In this document: positions 41,364 through 50,657 of the stretch, piece after piece
Position numbering within the stretch: the stretch's first letter is position 1
How the letters are laid out: every line of letters starts with the position of its first letter
DNA from: Chryseobacterium oranimense
GTDB lineage: Bacteria; Bacteroidota; Bacteroidia; Flavobacteriales; Weeksellaceae
Direction of reading: 5' to 3'
Assembly (NCBI RefSeq): GCF_900129755.1
Contig: NZ_FQWT01000001.1
Span: 992,001 to 1,056,000, forward strand
Length of the DNA stretch: 64,000 nt
Position numbers and translations under genes: made by a program
Notes under the pieces: generated by a model
What the model was told of the DNA's origin: nothing
Seen by the model: the letters and a program-made list of their open reading frames with translations, nothing else
Database searches by the model: none

Positions 41364-43904
41364 ATGGCTAAAAATAAAAACTTAATTTATATTGCAATTT
41401 CATTAGTTGTATTTATAGTTTTAGCATTTTTATACTCCACCCCTGTTTTTTCAGGGAAACAGCTTTTTCAGCACGATATCGTACAGTACAGAGGAGGCGC
41501 CAAAGAGCTTCTGGACTACAGAGCTGATACCGGAAACGAAACCTACTGGAGTGATTCCATGTTTGGCGGGATGCCCACTTATCAGATGGGAAGCCAGTTC
41601 AAAGGCGATATCATCAAAAAGATAGACAGCAATCTGAACTTCCTGCCAAGACCAGTTAACTATCTTTTTCTTCTTTTTGCAGGATTCTTTTTCCTGGGAA
41701 TGGTAGCTGTCAGAAACTGGAAGTATGCACTGTTGGGCGCCACTTTCTTCGGGCTATCCACCTATTTTTATATCATTATTGCGGCCGGGCACAACGGTAA
41801 AGTAAATACCATCGAGTATTTTGCACCGCTGCTTGCCGGAATCCTGTTGGTTTACATCAGGAAAAACTATATCTGGGGATTTATTACCACTACCCTGTTT
41901 ATGGGGCTTCAGATTGCGGCTAACCACCCGCAGATGACCTATTACCTGTTTTTGGCGTTAGGATTTTTATTCCTGTCTGAGTTAATCAGGGCGATCCAGA
42001 AAAAAACTCCGATGAAGCATTTCCTTATTTCATCCGCCATCATTGCAGCTTCGTGTGCAATAGGTGTCGGGATGAACTCCCAAAGGATTATGGCCAATTC
42101 CGAATACATTAAAGAAACCGTACGTGGAAAACAGATTTTAACGAACGACAGCCATACCTCAGGGCAATCAGGTCTGGATAAAACCAGCATCCTGATGTGG
42201 AGCTACGGGAAACTGGAAACACTGAATCTTTTCATTCCAAGACTAATGGGAGGCGGAAGCCAGGAACCGGAAGCTAAAGAAATGATGAACAGGGTTCAGG
42301 AACTTATCCAGGAAAATGTAGGATCACAGGCCGAAATGGACCGGATTTCAAAAGGATTCAATGGGGTAACCTATTGGGGAGACCAGCCCGGAACTTCGGG
42401 TCCTGCTTATCAGGGAGCTGTTGTATGTTTTCTTGCTTTATTAGGCTTCTTTTTTGCCTGGAAAAAATACCGTTACTGGATCCTTGGAGCATCTGTTTTA
42501 ACTGTTTTGCTCGCATGGGGAAGCAACTTTATGCCGCTGTCTGATTTCTTTATCGACTACGTTCCTTTTTACAGCAAATTCAGGGCACCATCCTCTATAT
42601 TGGTCGTAGTAGAATTATTGTTACCGTTAATCGCTATTATCGGGATCTACAGGTTCTTTACAGATGAAAAACTGACGGAAGAATACAAAAAGAAAATCCT
42701 TCTGTATGTAAGCGGGGGAACTTTGGGACTGTTACTGATTCTCCTGATTTTTGGAAAATCACTCCTTGGCTTTTATACAGAAGGCGAAAAAACCTATTTC
42801 CCGCCTTTCCTTTTGGATTATCTTACTGAAGAAAGATTTAAATTATTCAGAATTGATGCTATCAAAGCCTTGATTTATGTTGCTATAACGGCAGCTGTCC
42901 TTTTTATGACCATGAAAAAGAAGCTGAGCCAGAATATTGCTCTCATCATTATCGGGGCGGTAAGTTTATTTGATCTCTGGACCGTAAACAAACGTTACCT
43001 GAATGATTCCAACTACGTAGACAAAGTTTTTGCTGAAAACCCATTCCAGACAGAAAGTTCAGATCTTCTGGCTGAAAAGGTTCAGGGAAATCCGAATTTA
43101 GAATCTATTTTAGCTAACGTCAACGTTAATAAAACACTTGAAACTATTGCTGAAAGAGACAAGACCCATTACAGGATCTTCAATAATATTTTAGGCACAT
43201 TCAGCGAAACCAATACGTCTTATTTCAAATCTTCAATCGGAGGGTATCATGCCGTAAAACTGAGAAGATATGATGACGTGATCAATGAATATTTCCAGAT
43301 CATGGACTCTGTAAAAGTGCCGAATGTCCTTAATCTCCTTAATGCAAAATACTGGGTAATGGGCGGACCGGAACAGCCACAGGCCATGCCGAATCCTAAA
43401 GCCAACGGAAATGCATGGTTTGTAAGCGACCTGAAATTCGTCAATACTCCGGATGAAGAAATAAAATCTATCGGAGTGATCGACAGTAAGAAAACAGCTG
43501 TCATCGCTGCATCAGACAAGTCATATTTCAACAGTAAACCTGTACAGGCAGATTCTACAGCATTCATCAACCTGACGAAATATCAGCCGAACGAACTGGA
43601 ATTCAAATCCCAGTCGAAAACACCTCAGCTTGCTGTATTTTCCGAAATCTACTATCCTCACGGCTGGAAAATGTTTGTAGACGAAAAAGAAGTTCCTTAC
43701 ATCAAAGCGGATTATCTGCTCCGTGCCGTACACGTTCCTGCAGGAAACCACAACATCAGGATGGTCTTTGAACCTGAAGTGATTGAAAAAGGGAAATGGC
43801 TGTCGCTGTTATGCTTCGGATTATTTATTGCACTGGCTGCCTTCGGGATCTTCTGGATGAATAAGAATAAGAAAAAAGAACAGCCTGTTGAGAAAACAGC
43901 TTAA
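41364..43904 (+). CDS. YfhO family membrane protein
   Basis: The 846-residue membrane protein has about a dozen spans and a soluble C-terminal half. YfhO-type proteins belong to the GT-C glycosyltransferase-like clan and are implicated in adding sugars to cell-envelope polymers. N-terminal features are FQHDIVQYRGGAKELLDY and SMFGGMPTYQMGSQFKG. The C-terminal soluble part has KYQPNELEFKSQS and EIYYPHGWKMFVDEKE, and a final span ends in a Lys-rich tail. A glycosyltransferase gene follows 28 bases downstream, which supports a joint role in envelope glycans. Confidence 0.88.
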   Translation: MAKNKNLIYIAISLVVFIVLAFLYSTPVFSGKQLFQHDIVQYRGGAKELLDYRADTGNETYWSDSMFGGMPTYQMGSQFKGDIIKKIDSNLNFLPRPVNYLFLLFAGFFFLGMVAVRNWKYALLGATFFGLSTYFYIIIAAGHNGKVNTIEYFAPLLAGILLVYIRKNYIWGFITTTLFMGLQIAANHPQMTYYLFLALGFLFLSELIRAIQKKTPMKHFLISSAIIAASCAIGVGMNSQRIMANSEYIKETVRGKQILTNDSHTSGQSGLDKTSILMWSYGKLETLNLFIPRLMGGGSQEPEAKEMMNRVQELIQENVGSQAEMDRISKGFNGVTYWGDQPGTSGPAYQGAVVCFLALLGFFFAWKKYRYWILGASVLTVLLAWGSNFMPLSDFFIDYVPFYSKFRAPSSILVVVELLLPLIAIIGIYRFFTDEKLTEEYKKKILLYVSGGTLGLLLILLIFGKSLLGFYTEGEKTYFPPFLLDYLTEERFKLFRIDAIKALIYVAITAAVLFMTMKKKLSQNIALIIIGAVSLFDLWTVNKRYLNDSNYVDKVFAENPFQTESSDLLAEKVQGNPNLESILANVNVNKTLETIAERDKTHYRIFNNILGTFSETNTSYFKSSIGGYHAVKLRRYDDVINEYFQIMDSVKVPNVLNLLNAKYWVMGGPEQPQAMPNPKANGNAWFVSDLKFVNTPDEEIKSIGVIDSKKTAVIAASDKSYFNSKPVQADSTAFINLTKYQPNELEFKSQSKTPQLAVFSEIYYPHGWKMFVDEKEVPYIKADYLLRAVHVPAGNHNIRMVFEPEVIEKGKWLSLLCFGLFIALAAFGIFWMNKNKKKEQPVEKTA

Positions 43905-43931
43905 CATTTTAAAGTTTATTGTTCAAGATTA

Positions 43932-45227
43932 ATGGAACAAAAAAAAATACTGATCATCACCTATTACTGGCCTCCTGCGGGAGGTCCTGGTGTTCAGAGA
44001 TGGCTGAAGTTTGCCAAATATCTGCCGGAATCTGGCTGGAAACCCGTGATCTACACCCCGGAAAATCCAAGTTATCCCTTACTCGATGAAAGTCTTCTGA
44101 AAGACGTTCCTCAAAACTTAGAGATCATAAAAACCAAAATCTGGGAGCCTTACCAGCTGGCAGAAAAACTCAATAAAAGCAACAAAAAATTCAAAGCCGG
44201 ACAGTTTGATGTGGGCAAAAACCAAAGCTGGAAATCTAAGCTTTCGATCTGGGTAAGAGGAAATTTCTTTATTCCGGATGCAAGGGTATTTTGGGTAAAA
44301 CCCTCCGTTAAATTTTTAGAACAGTATTTAAAAGAAAACAAAATAGACGTGGTGGTAACCTCCGGGCCGCCCCACTCTCTTCATATGATAGGTCTTGGGT
44401 TGAAAGAAAAGTTCCCCAACCTGAAATGGATTGCCGATTTCCGTGACCCATGGACTGAAATCTCCTACTATAAACATTTAAAGCTCACTAAAAGCTCGGA
44501 CAGAAAGCACCGTCAGCTTGAAAGTGCCGTTTTCAAAAAGGCTGATATTACACTGGCTACCAGCTATACGGATGCGGAAAATTTCAGGAAAGCAGGAGCT
44601 AATGCGGTTTGTATCACGAATGGATTTGATGAGGAGGCCAAAAAGCAAAAAAGTGAAATAGTAAAAGGGCAAAAAAACGAAACGTTTACTTTGAGCTATA
44701 TCGGTGTTCTTGAGCAACTAAGAAATCCTGAAAATCTCTGGAAAGTTTTAGATGAACTTATTAAAGAAAATAAGGACTTTGCCAATAGCTTTACTTTAAA
44801 ATTTGCAGGAAGAGTGGATGATAAAATTCTTCAGTTTATAGAAAATTCAAGCCTGAAAGATCACCTCCTGAATCTGGGCTATATTGCCCATGATAAAGCT
44901 GTGGAAGAAATGGCCAATTCCAGTCTTCTGCTGATTACCAATTTTCCGAATGAATCTTCCAAAGGGATTATTCCCGGAAAAATATTTGAATATCTCGCCA
45001 CCGGAAAGCAGATTATTTCTTTTGGACCGGATGAAGCTGATGTCTCGAGAATACTTACGGAAACGGGAGCAGGAAAGCATTTCAACTATCAGGATTCTAA
45101 GGCAGTTAAAGAATTTATCCTTCATAAATTTGAGTTATGGAAAGACGGAAGCCTCCTCGAAAATACTCAGAATATTGAACAGTTCTCAAGAAAAAATTTA
45201 ACCAAAAAGCTTGTTGAGATCTTATAG
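43932..45227 (+). CDS. Glycosyltransferase family 4-like protein
   Basis: The 431-residue GT-B glycosyltransferase starts with TYYWPPAGGPGVQRWLKFAK, the nucleotide-sugar GT4 N-terminus, and has SSKGIIPGKIFEYLATGKQI near 335-354, the donor-binding region. No membrane span is present, so it is a cytosolic enzyme acting at the membrane. It is 28 bases after the YfhO-type gene and most likely part of an envelope-glycan pathway. Donor and acceptor cannot be read. Confidence 0.87.
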   Translation: MEQKKILIITYYWPPAGGPGVQRWLKFAKYLPESGWKPVIYTPENPSYPLLDESLLKDVPQNLEIIKTKIWEPYQLAEKLNKSNKKFKAGQFDVGKNQSWKSKLSIWVRGNFFIPDARVFWVKPSVKFLEQYLKENKIDVVVTSGPPHSLHMIGLGLKEKFPNLKWIADFRDPWTEISYYKHLKLTKSSDRKHRQLESAVFKKADITLATSYTDAENFRKAGANAVCITNGFDEEAKKQKSEIVKGQKNETFTLSYIGVLEQLRNPENLWKVLDELIKENKDFANSFTLKFAGRVDDKILQFIENSSLKDHLLNLGYIAHDKAVEEMANSSLLLITNFPNESSKGIIPGKIFEYLATGKQIISFGPDEADVSRILTETGAGKHFNYQDSKAVKEFILHKFELWKDGSLLENTQNIEQFSRKNLTKKLVEIL

Positions 45228-45271
45228 TTAGTAATTACATTATGCTAAAAAATCAATAGACAATATTATAG

Positions 45272-45353
45272 ATGCTTCGACTCCGCTCAGCATGACAATG
45301 GGTAACTTTCAGTTACAATATTAATGATGTCATGCTGAGCGGAGTCGAAGCAT
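45272..45353. repeat. 26-base inverted repeat
   Basis: The 26 bases at 45272-45297, which begin ATGCTTCGACTCCG, are the perfect reverse complement of 45328-45353, around a 30-base loop. It lies between convergent genes. GC-rich inverted repeats of this sequence type (GTCATGCTGAGCGGAG) are, as I recall, dispersed in Chryseobacterium and other flavobacteria. It probably also works as a bidirectional terminator. Confidence 0.85.
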
Positions 45354-45381
45354 TCGTTTTTAAATGTATTAACCAGATGTT

Positions 45382-46026
45382 TTAAATCGTCCACTGATCG
45401 CTCACAACCGCTACCAGATATTGTTTTCCCTGGAATTCCTCAAACACAAAACGAAGTGTTTTCCAATCCATTTTTCCATTTTCTTCAGTGCCTTTTATAA
45501 AATTTTCCGTGAAATCTTTACCGGGATATATTTCCTTTAAATTATTAAGTGAATTTCCTTTCCCCTGAAATGTATTCAATGAATAGTGGGAGGTTGTAAA
45601 ATCTTTGGAAAATACCCATTTAGACAGATAATCGTTGATTGTCGCCTTATACGGATCCCCTGAACCATCTTGCGCTCCCCAGCTGAACACCGTTTTTGTA
45701 GGCTGGTATTTTTCAAAATCTTCTTTTGAGAAATGACGGTCCTCTTTTGGGTCCACAAAGCCGTACATGGAGAAAGTAATTCCTTTTTCCGGATGAATAT
45801 AGGATGCAAAAGTTTTATAATCCTTACTTTTCAAGGCCTGCAGGATTTGGTCGTTAGCAGCCTTTACAGCTACCTCATCCGTTTTTTTCTTCTGAGCTGC
45901 TTCCTCAATATTTTTCTCTTTGGCCTGTGCCATAGAATCGATTACATTCGGAACCGGTTTCTCAGGATTTTTTTTACAGGCTGTTACTAAGGTCAATGCT
46001 AAAATTGGAATAATCAGTTTTCTCAT
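45382..46026 (-). CDS. Putative lipoprotein of unknown function
   Basis: The 214-residue protein has a lipoprotein signal peptide with Cys17 (VTAC) followed by KKNPEKPVPNV. It is rich in Lys and Glu in the first 60 residues, and its body looks like a small beta domain (YIHPEKGITFSMYGF). I do not recognise a family. It faces a glycosyltransferase gene across a strong inverted repeat. It could be an envelope-associated protein. Confidence 0.7.
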   Translation of the reverse strand: MRKLIIPILALTLVTACKKNPEKPVPNVIDSMAQAKEKNIEEAAQKKKTDEVAVKAANDQILQALKSKDYKTFASYIHPEKGITFSMYGFVDPKEDRHFSKEDFEKYQPTKTVFSWGAQDGSGDPYKATINDYLSKWVFSKDFTTSHYSLNTFQGKGNSLNNLKEIYPGKDFTENFIKGTEENGKMDWKTLRFVFEEFQGKQYLVAVVSDQWTI

Positions 46027-46142
46027 CTTTCAATTTTTTAACTGTAAAAAACACCAAAACTGATGCCAATGCAATACTTTTAATAGATAAGTTCTGTTGC
46101 TAATTTTTCAACTCATATTACCGTTTTCAGTACATTTGTCTT

Positions 46143-47105
46143 ATGGAAATTTTAGACATCCTCATCATCGGAGGCGGACCTATCGGTCTCAACTGTGCTC
46201 TTGAAGCTCAGAAAAATAACCTGACTTATCTGATCATAGAAAAAGGAACCATCGTGAATTCCTTATATCACTATCCTTTATACATGCGTTTTTTTTCATC
46301 AGCAGAAAAACTGGAAATAGATGGCATTCCCTTCATTTCAACGGCTCCTAAACCCGGACGGCAGGAAGCTCTTGAGTATTACCAGGGAATTGCCCGGCAA
46401 AAAGAACTGAATATCAATCTGTATGAAAAGGTCCTGAAAGTTTCCAAGACGGGTAATATTTTTGATATTGAGACCTCAAAAGCAGTGTATAAAGCAAAAA
46501 ATGTGATTATCTCCACAGGGTTTTATGATATTCCGAACCTGATGAACATTACCGGGGAAAACCTGCCGAAGGTTAAACATTATTACACGGAACCCTATCC
46601 TTACGCCAAGCAGAAAGTGGTTGTGGTAGGATCAAGCAATTCCGCAGTGGATGCTGCCCTGGAAACCTATCGGAAAGGTGCTGATGTAACGATGATCATC
46701 CGCCACTCCGGAATTTCAGAAAATGTGAAATACTGGGTAAAACCGGATATCGAAAACAGGATTGCAGAAGGAAGTATTAAGGCTTACTTTAACTCAGAAA
46801 TGATGGAAATTACTGAAAATACAGTCGTTTTCAAAGTTGGTAATGGTGAAGTCAGAGAAATTGAAAATGATTTTGTTCTGGCACTGACAGGTTATCTTCC
46901 CGATTTCGAATTTTTAAGAAATTCAGGAATAGAACTACAAGGGGACTGTCTGAATCCGCTGTATCATCCTGAAACCATGGAAACCAACGTCCCAGGTTTG
47001 TATCTGGCCGGCGTGGTCTGCGGAGGAAAAGACACCCATCTTTGGTTTATAGAAAACTCACGTGTTCATGCGCAGATGATCGTGAGTAACATACTTTCAA
47101 GATAA
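46143..47105 (+). CDS. YpdA family bacillithiol-disulfide reductase
   Basis: This 320-residue FAD/NAD(P)-binding oxidoreductase of the YpdA/Bdr family has IIGGGPIGLN near residues 8-17 as the FAD loop, and VVVGSSNSAVDAALE near 161-175 as the NAD(P)H loop. GLYLAGVVCGGKDTHLWFIEN near 281-301 ends the fold. Such enzymes are proposed to reduce bacillithiol disulfide, and many Bacteroidota encode one. A TACATTTG string ends 4 bases before the ATG. Confidence 0.88.
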   Translation: MEILDILIIGGGPIGLNCALEAQKNNLTYLIIEKGTIVNSLYHYPLYMRFFSSAEKLEIDGIPFISTAPKPGRQEALEYYQGIARQKELNINLYEKVLKVSKTGNIFDIETSKAVYKAKNVIISTGFYDIPNLMNITGENLPKVKHYYTEPYPYAKQKVVVVGSSNSAVDAALETYRKGADVTMIIRHSGISENVKYWVKPDIENRIAEGSIKAYFNSEMMEITENTVVFKVGNGEVREIENDFVLALTGYLPDFEFLRNSGIELQGDCLNPLYHPETMETNVPGLYLAGVVCGGKDTHLWFIENSRVHAQMIVSNILSR

Positions 47106-47135
47106 TATTCATTGCTTGGAAGTAATTGGAATCTG

Positions 47136-49166
47136 TTAAAATTCAACATTTGCCCCAAACATAAAGTTCCTTTTTGCAGCAGGATTGTAAAATCTGTTTC
47201 CAAAAGCATTGATATCAAAACCGGCAACGTACTCTGTGTTGTAAAGGTTCTGAATCTGAAGGTGTATATTCAGTTGGGCACGGTCAATCTGTACCGGGAA
47301 ACCCAGCCGGATATTTCCTACCAGGCTTGATTCCGACCATACAGAGTTGGCATCATTCAGAGGTATTTTTGAGGTATAGTAATGAGAATAATCTATACTA
47401 AGCTTTTTAAAAAAAACAAAATTAAATAAACTGCTTAACGATGTTTTCGGGACCCCTGTCACTTCATTTTCTGAAAAATCATTATCCAGCTGTTTGTAAT
47501 TTTTGAATTTAAAATCATAAAAACTTCCGGACAGCCGGAACTTAAAGCTGCTGAACAGGTCATTTTTAAGATTAAAGCTTTTAGACTCCAAAAGAATTTC
47601 CACGCCTTTTTGGGCAATATTTCCCTGATTGGCAAAATACTCCTGCCCGCTTTCATTTTGTCTCCGTACGATGGCATCTTTCATCCTGAAATCAAAATAG
47701 CTTCCTTCAATAAAAACAGCATTTCCAAACTCTTTCCTTATACCAATTTCTTTGTTCCAGCCGTATTCAGGGACAAGATCAGCATTAAATTCCTGATTGG
47801 AAGACCGGATCTCTTCACTTGTAGGAGCTGAATTTCCTTTTCCTGCTTTTCCTCTTACCGAAAAACCTCTTCCCAGCAGATAAGTAATCCCGATGTTCGG
47901 AAGCCACTGTTTTTTAAATTTCACCCTGCCTTCTTCTGAAACGGGATAGATTCTCTCCCATTCGTAAGAATTCGAGTTTAAGCTTACCGAAATATCTGTA
48001 AAAAGCTTTTCATTAAAATTCAGTTTTTGTGACAGGAAATAAAAGCCTGAGTTATTTTTTAACTGATCAAAATTCTGAGGGTTCCCCTGTATTCCCTTAT
48101 TGTTATTGTAATTTTTAACCAGAATATTTTGAGTTCCTCCCTCAAATCCCAATCTCCAGGCAAGAGATATATGGTCCCAGTTTTTTTCAAAATTAAAATG
48201 AGTCCTCAGGGCAAAATTCCTTTCAAACCTGTTTTCAAAATTCGTGATGAAAGGATTCTTAAAATCTACATAGGAGCCCTGCACCAAAAGGAAGTGAGAA
48301 AAATGTGAGTTAATAGCAGTTTCATGGGAGATTCCTGCCAAGACCATTTTATTACGGATTCCCGCATGCTGTTCCTTTGCACCTGGAAGGCTACCGGCAG
48401 AGGGTCTGGCCTGTTTTCTGTCAGATTCCATCTGTTTTAGGGTTAATCCGCCCGGAGTTTCATAATCCAGATCAGAAAGCAGCAGGATTGCATTGAGTGA
48501 AGCTCCCGGAGTGTAGGTAAAACGGTCTTTGAGATAGATCTGCTTCCTTTTCACAGCTGACTGCTCACGGTAAGAGTCTGCCTGGTAATAGTTTTGGAAA
48601 AGCTCAAAGAAATGTTTTCCTTCCTGACGGGCAATGTCAAAATTCTGTTCAAAAGTTCCATAACTTCCTATTGAAATTCCGGCAGATAAATGATCAGAGC
48701 TTCTGGTCTGCAAAAGCACCGTCCCACCTGTTACAGCACCATAATCTCCACTCTCTGGTCCTTTATAGATTTCCATCCTGTCGATAAGCCTGGGGGAAAT
48801 CACATTAAAATAAGTATTCCCTGAAGCATCAGACAAAATGAAATCATCGAGATAAACTTTAATATTCCGCACTCCAAAGGGAGATCTCAGGGTGCTTCCC
48901 CGTATTGATATCCTGTAGCTGGCCGGAGAACGTTCTTCCATTCTGGCCCCTGCTATCTGATTAACGGCTTCCAATAGTCTTTCCGGAGGATTCAGCCCCA
49001 GAAGGTTTTCAGATACAACGGCCACGGATTTCGTAGATGCCATAAAGGGAACCTGTTTCTTATAGGCATCAATTCTGACCTCAGATATCAAAACGGCAGT
49101 ATCCTTTTTCTGAGAAAAGAAAAAAGACATAGTGAGAATAAAAAAGAATGCTGATAATCTCGTCAT
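47136..49166 (-). CDS. TonB-dependent receptor, FecA/siderophore-like
   Basis: The 676-residue outer-membrane receptor has a signal peptide (MTRLSAFFFILTMSFFFSQ) and a plug domain (ERLLEAVNQIAGARMEERSP, with RISIRGSTLRSPFGVRNI), followed by a 22-strand barrel. VYLDDFILSDASGN and EIYKGPESGDYG are typical plug segments. The C-terminus ends in NFMFGANVEF, an aromatic-ending final strand as expected. It is probably a receptor for an iron complex or other chelate. The ATG at 49166 is used, because the longer frame begins with GTG. It lies 60 bases downstream of an MFS transporter gene. Confidence 0.88.
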   Translation of the reverse strand: MTRLSAFFFILTMSFFFSQKKDTAVLISEVRIDAYKKQVPFMASTKSVAVVSENLLGLNPPERLLEAVNQIAGARMEERSPASYRISIRGSTLRSPFGVRNIKVYLDDFILSDASGNTYFNVISPRLIDRMEIYKGPESGDYGAVTGGTVLLQTRSSDHLSAGISIGSYGTFEQNFDIARQEGKHFFELFQNYYQADSYREQSAVKRKQIYLKDRFTYTPGASLNAILLLSDLDYETPGGLTLKQMESDRKQARPSAGSLPGAKEQHAGIRNKMVLAGISHETAINSHFSHFLLVQGSYVDFKNPFITNFENRFERNFALRTHFNFEKNWDHISLAWRLGFEGGTQNILVKNYNNNKGIQGNPQNFDQLKNNSGFYFLSQKLNFNEKLFTDISVSLNSNSYEWERIYPVSEEGRVKFKKQWLPNIGITYLLGRGFSVRGKAGKGNSAPTSEEIRSSNQEFNADLVPEYGWNKEIGIRKEFGNAVFIEGSYFDFRMKDAIVRRQNESGQEYFANQGNIAQKGVEILLESKSFNLKNDLFSSFKFRLSGSFYDFKFKNYKQLDNDFSENEVTGVPKTSLSSLFNFVFFKKLSIDYSHYYTSKIPLNDANSVWSESSLVGNIRLGFPVQIDRAQLNIHLQIQNLYNTEYVAGFDINAFGNRFYNPAAKRNFMFGANVEF

Positions 49167-49226
49167 CAGCACAAAGCTAGCAAAGTTTTACTGTAAATTG
49201 TATGGACAAGGTAAAAACCACAACTT

Positions 49227-50486
49227 TTAGCTTTTAATTTCTCTTTTTTTAAGCATCCATGGAATCACAAAATAAAACCCGGCAGCAATAGCTACAGCTA
49301 CCAGTCCGGTTCCTATCCAGAGCATATTGAATCCGAACCGGTCCGCAGTCATTGTCCCGACATATGGAGTAATGATAAAAGCCAGGGCAACCGATATTCC
49401 GTTCAATCCCATATAAGCTCCTTTGTTATTCTCGCCTGAGCGCAAAGCAGTTATTGTAGATATAAACGGAAGGGTCCAGATTTCCCCGATACATAAAAGG
49501 GTCATGGAAACTACAAGAGTCAGAATAGAATAATCAAAAGCCAGCATAGCATAAGATATTCCACACAAAACAGTTCCAATAAACAAGGTAAAGGCAAGGC
49601 TGAAATATTTTTCAGCAACCTGTACAAAGCCCATTTCCAGCAGTACGATCAGAAATCCGCTGTACCCCAGGATATATCCGATACTTTGCTGACTTAAATG
49701 TGCCGTGTCCTTATAAAAGATAGTCAGTGTACTGAACAGCTGGAAGAAACAGATCGAAAAAAGCATACAGAAAAAGCTGTACAGCAGGAACTTTCCATCG
49801 CGGTAAGGGGAATTTTCTTTTCTAACAGCAACAGCTTCTTTCACTTTTTTAGGCTTTAATGAAGCCTGTTTGTTCCGTTTTCCGAAGAATCTGATGTACA
49901 TTAAACCTGCCAACAATGCCGCCAATGCATTGGTAAAGAATAAAAATTCATAGGAAATGGCAGACAATATCCCTCCCAAAGCAGGGCCGATTGAAAAACC
50001 AAGATTGACAGCCATTCGGTTTAAGGAAAAAGCCCGTGTAATATTTTCCGGCTTGGCATATTTAGTAATCGCTACTGAATTGGCGGGACGGAAAGTTTCA
50101 CTGACAATACTCTGGATTAAAATAATAGCCGCCAGCCCCGCTTCTGTTTTGAAAAGCGGGATTAAGCAAAATAAAGGCACACTGAGAAGTAAACTCAGAC
50201 TTTGTACCCGGTATTCCCCAATTTTATCAGTGATCAGCCCTCCCAGCCATGAACCCAATACGGACCCTATCCCGAAAAAGCTAAGGATAATTCCTGAGTT
50301 TTCTATACTGAAATGAAGATAACCCGTCATGTATACTCCTAAAAACGGAAGTACCATAGAACCTGCCCGGTTGATAAGCATAACCAAGGCCAGCATCCAG
50401 CTCTCTTCCGAAAGTCCTTTGAAAGAACTCGTATATATGCTAATTAATTTCACAATATTATTTTTTTGAAAAACCAAGTAAGGCAT
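49227..50486 (-). CDS. MFS transporter
   Basis: This 419-residue major facilitator superfamily transporter has about 12 spans. GSWLGGLITDKIGEYRV near residues 74-90 is motif A, which contains the D-x-x-G signature between spans 2 and 3. A QKASLKPKKVKEAV-type charged loop of about 30 residues lies in the middle. The substrate is not evident. It precedes a TonB-dependent receptor on the same strand, which suggests joint uptake or release of a chelator such as a siderophore, but this is inference from position. Confidence 0.85.
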   Translation of the reverse strand: MPYLVFQKNNIVKLISIYTSSFKGLSEESWMLALVMLINRAGSMVLPFLGVYMTGYLHFSIENSGIILSFFGIGSVLGSWLGGLITDKIGEYRVQSLSLLLSVPLFCLIPLFKTEAGLAAIILIQSIVSETFRPANSVAITKYAKPENITRAFSLNRMAVNLGFSIGPALGGILSAISYEFLFFTNALAALLAGLMYIRFFGKRNKQASLKPKKVKEAVAVRKENSPYRDGKFLLYSFFCMLFSICFFQLFSTLTIFYKDTAHLSQQSIGYILGYSGFLIVLLEMGFVQVAEKYFSLAFTLFIGTVLCGISYAMLAFDYSILTLVVSMTLLCIGEIWTLPFISTITALRSGENNKGAYMGLNGISVALAFIITPYVGTMTADRFGFNMLWIGTGLVAVAIAAGFYFVIPWMLKKREIKS

Positions 50487-50603
50487 AAAATTAGGAAAAC
50501 AGCCTGCACTGTTTTTTCCAAATCCACTTCTTTTTATCGATATTGTTGATAGAAAGAAAATGATATCCCTTTACAAGGAATTGATACTTAAACATTTATT
50601 AAA

Positions 50604-50639
50604 ACAAAAAAGGCAGGACTTTGGGAAGTCCTGCCTTTT
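50604..50639. terminator. Bidirectional terminator
   Basis: AAAAGGCAGGACTT at 50608-50621 pairs with AAGTCCTGCCTTTT at 50626-50639 around a 4-base loop. It lies downstream of glnS on the minus strand and is flanked by A and T runs. Confidence 0.9.
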
Positions 50640-50657
50640 ATATCCAAATCATTAAGA

